Source: an uncultured Campylobacter sp.
GTDB lineage: Bacteria; Campylobacterota; Campylobacteria; Campylobacterales; Campylobacteraceae
Direction of reading: 5' to 3'
DNA length: 64,000 bases
Assembly (NCBI RefSeq): GCF_938030685.1
Contig: NZ_CALHHX010000168.1
Location: forward strand, 7,743 to 71,742
The translations under genes were made by a program, and so were the position numbers. This document shows, one piece after another, positions 63,398-64,000 of the stretch; the first letter of the stretch is position 1, and every line of letters starts with the position of its first letter. The notes beneath the pieces are model-generated. The model did not search any database. It saw only the letters and a program-made list of their open reading frames with translations, and was not told the origin of the DNA.

Positions 63398-64000
63398 CCT
63401 AGGCGGCACGCCGGCGCAATTTATATGCGTAGGCGGTTTAAATTTTGCTGCCTCTATAAGATCGCGATACTGGCGCGGTGTGCAAAACACGAACGGCTGA
63501 CGTTTTTTTCGGCTTTGCCGCCGTGCGAAACAATGCCCTAATGCTGCAATTAAAGATAGAATGTTCATATTTCATCTACTTGCTTTGAATTTCACGGCTG
63601 CATGCCGCGCTGCTAGGATAAACCATACTGCACTCGTTTTGCGCGAGTGAGCGCTGCGACGATACTGTGGGTAAAATTTCGCGGAAATTTCAAAAGCTTA
63701 ATTTTGTAATTTTATGTCGCAGGACTTCGCTTGCCTGCTAAGTTTGCGGAATTTTGCTTGGCTACGTGGTTTATTAAATTTCGCTTGCCATAAAATTTTG
63801 TATAGTTTTATTTGCTACCGGAATTTTTAGAATTTTATTAGATGGCGGAATTTTATAGAGCTCTATTCGCTAAAATTTCGCGGCAAAATGAAATTTTTCG
63901 TAAGCGCAAAAGCAAAATTCAGCGGGTGAAATTATACGGCGGGTGGCGAGCGCGAATTATTAAATTTTAACCCCGTTTTGAATAAAATAGCGCAAAAAAT
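63398..64000. other. Gene-free end of window
   Basis: The last 600 bases have no supported gene. The minus-strand frame 63386-63568 has no ribosome site. From about 63660 there is a dense run of AAATTTTA-type boxes (GGCGGAATTTTATAG, GCTAAAATTTCGCGGC and similar), matching the spacers near 20060 and 40117. The edge of the window cuts it. Confidence 0.4.

Overview
The window looks like chromosomal DNA from a relatively GC-rich Campylobacter of the oral group (C. gracilis, C. showae or C. rectus type). The gene content and order point there: an fba/MotA-like/OmpA-like run, a pepF-uvrD-truB-ispE-smpB-clpS-clpA-aat run, and a hemH-oxidoreductase-alaS-maf-PBP1A run all recall C. jejuni order as I remember it. 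Other Campylobacter traits are Mqo in place of a soluble malate dehydrogenase, a CIRCE-controlled groESL, and intergenic DNA full of AAATTTTAAAATTT-like boxes. The species cannot be fixed from the sequence alone.

Layout. 1-2.6 kb: end of class II aldolase, then an overlapping MotA/TolQ-like and MotB/OmpA-like gene pair resembling an orphan stator. 2.9-5.9 kb: a Sel1-repeat secreted protein, hisD and a small periplasmic protein. 6.4-16 kb: an accessory block, almost all on the minus strand. It holds exported or unrecognised proteins, including a frameshifted secreted-protein gene, a YbaK-type editing protein with an insertion, a lipocalin-like gene broken by an in-frame TAG, an ecotin-type serine-protease inhibitor, a lipoprotein, three small orphans, two tandem Trp-rich secreted paralogues and another periplasmic protein. 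16.3-18.4 kb: a very AT-rich orphan gene between two degenerate direct repeats and coding remnants, the best candidate for recently acquired cargo. 18.5-26.6 kb: pyk, mqo, an orphan TRAP binding protein, metK and sstT.

26.7-38.2 kb: a long plus-strand housekeeping run (oligopeptidase, helicase, TruB, IspE, SmpB, a thioredoxin-like lipoprotein and the complete N-degron set ClpS-ClpA-Aat). An 0.8-kb gap sits where C. jejuni carries csrA. 38.3-43.3 kb: an FtsI-like transpeptidase, a UDP-HexNAc dehydrogenase and a membrane-anchored ankyrin protein. 43.5-51 kb: hemH (with an in-frame 15-bp minisatellite) and an oxidoreductase, divergent from alaS-membrane protein-maf-PBP1A. 51.1-54.9 kb: two AT-rich membrane orphans, then quinol-dependent nitric oxide reductase with a clear terminator. 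55-64 kb: YqeY-like protein, a lipoprotein, a membrane protein, a large AsmA-like protein, groES-groEL and a strongly cationic secreted protein.

Themes. Low-complexity insertions interrupt three otherwise conserved enzymes (YbaK-type, PepF, HemH). Two genes in the accessory block carry single inactivating lesions. I saw no tRNA, rRNA, CRISPR array, insertion sequence or prophage.
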